From NCBI GenBank assembly GCA_018417955.1, contig JACTVC010000028.1:62001-126000 (forward strand): a DNA stretch of 64,000 bases, given 5' to 3'. Each line of letters starts with the position of its first letter. The first letter of the stretch is position 1. This DNA comes from Laccaria trichodermophora. Its lineage: Eukaryota; Basidiomycota; Agaricomycetes; Agaricales; Hydnangiaceae. Below are positions 58,331 through 64,000 of the stretch, one piece after another. A program made the position numbers and the translations under genes. A model generated the notes under the pieces. It was not told the DNA's origin. It did no database searches and was given only the letters and a program-made list of their open reading frames with translations.

Positions 58331-59129
58331 TCCGGTTTTGAATACGACGAACCCCTTTAATCAATTTCTACGCGCGTAGATCTACCTATTTCTTTCCGCC
58401 CAGCATCACCAGCAAGCAAACTATCCCGAAACAGGCGACGAAACCACCGCCCTTCAGCGCAGACGGGCCTTGACTCTGACGTCTGAAGTTACATGATCTT
58501 CATCGGGCCAAAGCTGAAACTGCGGAGAGCGTCTCTGGTTAGCCCCTTCCCCCTCCAACTCTCGTCACCCACTCACCTTCAATCAGTCGCAATTTTTCCT
58601 GATACAGCTCTGGCCGTTTCGCCTCCAAGACGATCGTCCTGGTGAACGAGCTCTCCGCCCCGCGACGAACGCAAGCCACCGGAACAGGAACTTATGAAGT
58701 AACAGATCGCGTCAGAGCAACACGTTCAGCTCGGAGCAGCTCGACAAAGCCGAGGAGAAGTCGAGGAGAAGCTGTGACCTTAGTGGGATGCGAGCTGCGA
58801 TTGGGTGCGGCGGATTGGAGAATGTTTATACGGTAGGCTCTCGTACCACTGTTCCGCTTATTTAGTTGAAAACTGACGTGCTGTGTGCAGGATTCTTTGC
58901 CTCTGGCGAATACAGATAGTCGTTACATAAGGTGAGCGCGTCTATGCGCCTTGATATCTTCTGCCTCTGATTCTTCAGTTAATCATAGATTATCTAATGA
59001 CGACTAACAATACTCTCGTCAACTATCCCTATTCCTTGCGATCAAACAACAACCTACTCATCCATCTACACACGGAACCACGCTATGCACCAAATATCTC
59101 CCTCAAAATTCCCCCAATCAACTCAACGC
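58331..59129. other. Segment Z, copy 6
   Basis: Matches copies 2 and 3: VNELSAPRRTQATGTGTYEV then TDRVRATRSARSSS, followed by cggattggagaatgtttatacgg and the AT-rich tail with tctacacacggaacc. Unassigned. Confidence 0.45.
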
Positions 59130-61400
59130 ATCGTTGATGTTGAAGAAACTCTGCCGTGGATCGCTGGAACCCCCTCCGCGCAAACGGAGATTCTCGAATA
59201 AACGCCCGTGAACGCCCATGGTCCAGTAGTCCAACAGTTGATGTGGGGCAGCCATGCGTCGAATACGGGTCGTTCTTGTTTTTGCGGAATGCTGAGGATT
59301 CTGATTGGAGCTATTGTCCTTCTGACTACAGTTCCCAGCCTTTTCGAAAGACGTCTTCGACACGTTTCATGTATGTTGGGAATTGTCGTTTGATTTGGCG
59401 AGTCCGGATGGTGAATACTACTATGTACTGGTGGCAAGTCGCGCATTTGAGCCATGTGGTAGGCTTCGGAGAAGAGGGTTTGTGTTGTGAGCTGGTGGTT
59501 TCGTGGGTCAATGGCTGGATATGGATGAAAAAAAGGGAGGAAGAGGGTACCTTGTGTACAAGTGTTCAATAGCCTCCTTCAAGTTAAGTCTGGTACTCAT
59601 AATCCCACCACGTATCTACACGAGGTCGTTCAGCAGAAAAATCACAATAAGTAGAGAAAGCATGTACCTTTGGCGCAACGAAAAGTGCATCAAACCCAAA
59701 GAACCTCCATCGCATTGCGCGCCGTGCCAAGTCTCGTGCAATGATCTGGCTCTCGACCCGAGACACGCGCGCGCTCGTTGTATGCACTACCGATACCTCG
59801 GCACCCTCTGTGTATGACACCCACGTCAGCCTTTACTCGGACACAGCGAAAGAAAGGAAAGAAGGGGACTGACCAACAACGTTCAGCATCCTGAACATCG
59901 ACTTTCCGCTGAACAACCTCATGACCCTCCTCAAGCTCCTTCGTAACCTTCACCCCCCCTACCCCTCCCTCTCCCCCAACCCCTTCGTTGGACTCGCCAT
60001 AACAACCAACGGCTCATACTACTTCCTCAATCCCTCAGATACCTCACTCGCTCCACAAGCTTCCCTGTGCCGGAACAACTTCTCACTTCTCACTTCTCTT
60101 CCTCGTCACCTCCCTCGTGACGTTCGTGAACTCATGTATCACATCCCCAGGGCCGTCTTTTGTCCAAGGAGACGCTCGAAGGAGGGCTAAGGTGTGTATG
60201 CCAGCCGGTGGGATGTTTAGATCCTAAGAGGGACGTCGTGGCAATCGCGTGAGTTTGCTTCGACGAGTGGGAGAGTTCGACGGATTGGGTAGGGCGACAG
60301 TTTGGGTCTTGATTCGTGTACTTTGTCCAGGTCGGTGGAGGAGACCGGGAGATCGTTTAGTGGAAGATCTTTCATTACTTGGTTGTAGTTGTGCACTGTC
60401 CCCATCGTGAGCCTTGAACACAATGACAGATCAGAGAAAGAAAAACCCACCAAGATCCGTAGCGTCGTTTAAGCCTGTATCAGCCGCAAAACTAACGGTG
60501 GCGGAACCTCTTTGCATTCCCTAGTGCGTCCATGAGCGTTCCCACCTCCTCGCTCCTCAACCGCGCCTCTATCCCCTCCAACGTTGAACCAAAAATTGAC
60601 TTCTTGCGATGCTGTGCCAGATGAAAGGTCCCTCATGAGTTGGGTCAACTCTTGGATGGCTTTGATCCATGGGTTGACATGCTATTAGAGAGAGTTTAGG
60701 AACGTGCTGTCGGAGTGTTGATGGGGCATGGCCCGGGTGTTGGGTCGCCGGCCTTGTGATTGGGGCTTTATTCAAGTCAGCGAGACGTCATCAGAGGAGA
60801 GGAGAATCCACTCACACTTACTCAACAGCTCGTCGAAGAACAGGACAAATAACCAAATTCGTCTCCAGAATCTACATTCTGATGCAGTTGCAACAATCTC
60901 AACTGGAGCTCTGCAATTTTTTCTTCGGCGTGGGTATTCCCAAATTCGGTTCTCCACCTCCATTTCCCCCTCCTGCGTCTTTGCCTGCCGCTGGCCTAGT
61001 CGCCACAAACGCCATGGTTAAACACCACAGCTTACAACGACGTGTGAAAATTCGTTATGGCGTCTCGTCACCGCCGAAGAGGTTGAGAAGGTGAAGCTGC
61101 GTAGATAGCGGTACAAGTGGGTCGAGGTAGGCTGTTCGTTTTATGAGCACGGCTGTTGCGAAGTGTGTTGGGTGGTGTGTCAGTTGTGAGGTGAGGTGGT
61201 ATGTGTGTGTTGGGATTCCTCCGTCATCTGCATGGCTTCTATTTAAGTATATGAATGGAATGACCCAACATTGGGCGAAGCACAGACCTCAATAAGCTCA
61301 GACAATCCGAGGCGCGCGAAGTCAGCCGTTGCCGCCTATTGACCACGACTCTTCCTCATGTGGTCCTATATGAATCAGTGCTTGAGTGCCGGGAAGTGCC
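59130..61400 (-). pseudogene. dyn1: Dynein heavy chain tail remnant 7
   Basis: Minus-strand cues: FSEAYHMAQMRDLPPVHSS and YMKRVEDVFRKGWEL near 59400 (family: YHMAQMRDLPPVxGAI, YMKRVEDVLGKGWELY); ARVSRVESQIIARDLARRAM near 59740; VVQRKVDVQDAERC near 59900; GTVHNYNQVMKDLPLNDLPV then SSTDLDKVHES near 60370 and LSPYPIRRTLPLVEANSRDC near 60270. The ERALEG region near 60590 is deleted. Shares the KVDVQDAERC and PKVHAF variants with remnant 5, so these two are sister copies. Confidence 0.8.
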
Positions 61401-61656
61401 TTGTTGGTTGCTGAAAATCAACCTTTCGTGGTGGAAAAACGCAGAAGAGGGGCAGAGAGATGAAAGACCTCAGGGAGGGCCTTCAACCTCTTGAATGGGT
61501 GGATGAAGGGGCTCGGACACTTAGGCAGCGAGTGATGAGAGAGACAGAAGCGGAATGAGATGAAAAGGAGCTGAGTGCAAGTGAAGGATCGGATCTCAGA
61601 GTCTGTGTGTTCCAGAGAGATTTCGTGGAAAATACGGCCACAGAAAGGTGATGAGT

Positions 61657-63022
61657 CAAGAGGTGGCAGATCCACCGATCCAGGACGTGTCCACAGCCCT
61701 GAACAGGGTCTGTACGGTTGTTTCCGAGGGCCGGCAGAGCAACGGCAAGAGTGTTCGGCTTGATCGGCAATATACTACTGTAGTCAGATAAATACATTTG
61801 AATGAGATGCGAGGCTACTCGAGGTTGAAGTTAGTGAAGGTATAATAAATGGAGGGGGTGGAGAATTATTTTGAGGTTGAAATGGGACTCTACGGTTAAT
61901 GCGAGGGGAGCTATTACGGCGATCCTCGTGGTTCAGGATGGGTAGCGTATTGGTTTGTCGAGCGTCGTTGACCTGATCCGAGTAGATAAACCTACCATGT
62001 TTGCTCTCATCTTTAATAAACGCATTCTCTTCTTCAGGCGAGACCGCAATAGACTCCTTGAAGTTATTGAGGCCTGGGGCATTGCTCGATTCCCAAGATG
62101 GATGTCGCTCTTTAAGATGACGCCAGATATTGTATTTCCAATGGATATCCGGGCAAAAGGCACACTGAATGGGGACGTTGGTGCATTTCTTGAGTCTTGA
62201 GGGTTTTGATGCAGGGCGAATGACGAAATTATAAGCGAACGCGCATCGTGAATCGGCCTTCCCGCTTCGTATGGATATCTTGCAATTGCGACCTTCCTAT
62301 CCCGGAACAGCCATCGGATTTTATAGAGATGGTAGAATGCGCCGAGGAGATTGAAACGATTGAATATTGAGGCTTGAACACAGACGCTTCGTCGTGTATG
62401 GAAAAAGGGTACGTGATGTGCGGCGAACCAAGATCCCACCCGAAAGTCACGCCATGACATCGCGAAACCTGTACAGGGCTCTCAGGATTAACTAACGAAG
62501 CAATTAAGATCTCTTGAAAAGGCGTCAGTCAGAAAAATAACATGGCAAATCAGTAAATACGCACCGGCAAACTTCAGTTTGCACTCTTTACTAGATTGGT
62601 GATTAAGGAGCGATGTTATAGATTGTTTATGTCGGCCTTGATTGACTTGCTTAGTGCAGCGAGGGCAATACACCGTGGTGGTTGCTCTGTTTGGGGGTTG
62701 CTGATGTTAATTAAAGGATTGGGAGTAGAATTCAAGCTATAAACGAATGAATGTGCAGATGTTGAGGCATTAGGGACCGGAGAGGAATATGTAACACTAT
62801 TTACAGATTCAAGTGCCCATGATGAGAAGGATATGGTGTTGTCGACGCCTTGTTGATAGAGGCGTCAAGATAGTGGTGGTTAATTAGAGAGCTGATAGCC
62901 GACTTGCCGTTTTGAAGATGTTGAAGTTCCGACCATCACGTGTGTTATCCGTATTTGGACAGACCCCTCCCCCCGTCAGTCGTGAGAACGATGTCCGGGA
63001 TCGGAGGATCTGCCACCTCTTG
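61657..63022. mobile_element. 1366-bp TIR element with 8-bp target duplication
   Basis: Ends read inward are caagaggtggcagatccacc (left) and caagaggtggcagatcctcc (right); similarity continues for about 30 bases. The 8-bp duplication tgatgagt flanks both ends (61649-61656 and 63023-63030). Other units run uninterrupted (ggtgatgagtgtcagg), proving an insertion. No transposase core is visible; the interior carries zinc-finger coding sequence on the minus strand. An 8-bp duplication suits a hAT-type element, but the TIR differs from the 20107-20710 MITE, so it belongs to another family. Confidence 0.9.
61960..62680 (-). pseudogene. Zinc-finger coding fragment inside the TIR element
   Basis: Two exon-like minus-strand pieces. 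The first (about 62570-62680) reads VYCPRCTKQVNQGRHKQSIT then SLLNHQSSKECKLKF and ends at a GTGCGT donor-like site. The second (about 61990-62240) contains FCPDIHWKYNIWRHLKERHP after CTNVPIQCA, giving the C-x2-C ... H-x4-H spacing of a C2H2 or BED-like finger, then an acidic tail (SPEEENAFIKDE). No start codon found. It may be the DNA-binding part of a lost transposase or a captured host fragment. Confidence 0.5.
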
Positions 63023-63119
63023 TGATGAGTGTCAGGTTGGACGATCAGATAAGCGCCCTCTAAGCCCGACCGCGCCTGTATGACGGCCAGCGTTCTTTCC
63101 GTATTCTCACAAGCCATCG

Positions 63120-64000
63120 ATGCATGAACCGCCTTCAACGTTCTTTCCGTACTCTGACCTGCCACCAACGGATCGAGGAGACCCGTATTCTTACCTGCCG
63201 TCAACCCCTTCACCCACTGATGGATCACCTTCACCAACAAATGAACCGCCTTCACCATTCTTTCCGTATTCTTACCAGCCACCGACGGATGAACCACCTT
63301 CACGGTTGCTAAAGTCAAAGATTCCCAGAAAGACCATCCTCGTTGACCATGACCCGTGAGAATCTTTTGTATATCTATTGAAGTTTGAACACCATCGTCC
63401 CCTTTGCAGAACCGAAGGTTACTGGGAATCTCGCATTCGCGACGCTCATTGTCCTCTTCGAAAGGGTACCATTTGTTATCACCGGCACGGCACGATATTC
63501 GAGCACAACATACATTCCTCTGGAAAACATGAGGTTGATTCACATGTTGCTCACTGAGAGACTCGCATACAACTAACTATGCTTTCAAGCCACGAATAAT
63601 TGTTCCGAAACATCCGTCGTGGCGTTTAAGAAACATTTCCTTCGTCCCCATCAAAGGCAATCGGATCCTACTATTCGCAAAGTACTCCAATGGCAAGATG
63701 TGGGATCCTCCCAAGTATCTACACCTATCAATCCACGAAATCCGCTCTGATCATCGTGTTGGTTCTGCTCTGTGGTCTTTCAACGGTCGCCATTTCGATA
63801 TTCGTGATTTGGAGCTGATGACATCCACCGAAAATGAATTGGGAATCACTTTTTGGGTTCCATATGACGACCATTGCAAACTGTTCAACATTTCTACTAC
63901 TGAAACTGACACCTCGAATAATTTCCCTCTAATTGAGTCAGGGAGAATTGATTTTGATCTAAAGTTCAAGTCGAAGCCGAAGTACAATGAGAGTCGCGGT
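63120..64000 (+). CDS. Propeller protein copy J, partial at window end
   Basis: Exons: 63120..63355, 63410..63533, 63590..>64000; open throughout. Exon 1 is 236 bases against 62-77 in sisters because a proline-rich repeat precedes the usual start: MHEPPSTFFPYSDLPPTDRG, then PSPFFPYSYQPPTDEPPSRL leading into LKSKIPRKTILV. The ancestral initiator is ACG here, so translation must start upstream. Exons 2 and 3 follow the family: CPLRKGTICYH, PRIIVPKHPS, ISFVPIKGNRILLFAKY, LHLSIHEIRSDHRVGS, LGITFWVPYDDHCKLF. The window stops just before the exon 3 donor. Confidence 0.8.

Noticed and set aside
61933..62460. 175-codon minus-strand open frame within the TIR element
   Set aside because: Overlaps the zinc-finger fragment in a different frame and has no recognisable feature; the zinc-finger frame has motif support.
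1..64000. CRISPR array, rRNA, functional tRNA genes, LTR retrotransposon
   Set aside because: Repeats are long segmental copies or TIR elements, not regularly spaced short repeats; no reverse transcriptase or integrase motifs; the only tRNA-like boxes are inside the element at 21475-21747.

Overview
This window looks like an accessory region of a filamentous basidiomycete (Agaricomycete) genome. Genes are split by many introns of about 47-60 nt with CTRAY-type branch points and occasional GC-AG ends. There is a divergent Spt5/KOW gene, a hAT transposase, several TIR elements, and decayed paralogues of eukaryotic housekeeping genes. No rRNA, intact tRNA, CRISPR array or bacterial-type operon was seen.

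Layout. 1-2.7 kb: a six-exon Spt5-like gene (-). 2.7-4.4 kb: intergenic DNA with a fold-back repeat, a minisatellite and a 3' gene remnant. 4.4-7.58 kb: a ten-exon hAT transposase with one in-frame stop; its right terminus cuts into a WD/propeller gene (copy A). 8.8-10.35 kb: an intact inverted relative of that gene (copy B). 10.5-12.56 kb: AT-rich duplicated and minisatellite DNA. From about 12.6 kb to the end the window is a tandem segmental array. Its full unit, 8.1-9.1 kb, reads: Med21 remnant (-), Rtf2 remnant (+), unassigned segment Z, dynein heavy chain tail remnant (-), propeller gene (+), unassigned segment Y. Two units are only 5.6-5.9 kb long because Med21/Rtf2/Z are largely missing.

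The propeller genes start at 16559, 22137, 30934, 39984, 48085, 54013 and 63120 (+), with inverted copies at 8961-10347 and 23932-25333 (-). I solved their structure (five exons in the + subfamily, four in the - subfamily). They encode about 380-410 aa with one clear WD-type blade and a region resembling DUF2415 (my assignment, to be tested). Exon lengths differ between copies, but only by multiples of three, and the differences cluster in loop-like segments. The Med21, Rtf2 and dynein copies carry stops and frameshifts. The array therefore looks like a rapidly diversifying propeller family kept open while its passengers decay.

Mobile DNA has entered the array repeatedly: a 604-bp hAT MITE with TIRs like those of the hAT element (20107-20710), a 645-bp TIR element inside an Rtf2 remnant (25536-26180), an element with a perfect 42-bp palindrome (21475-21747), and a 1366-bp TIR element with 8-bp target duplication carrying zinc-finger coding sequence (61657-63022). 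All identifications rest on reading the sequence; no database search was possible.
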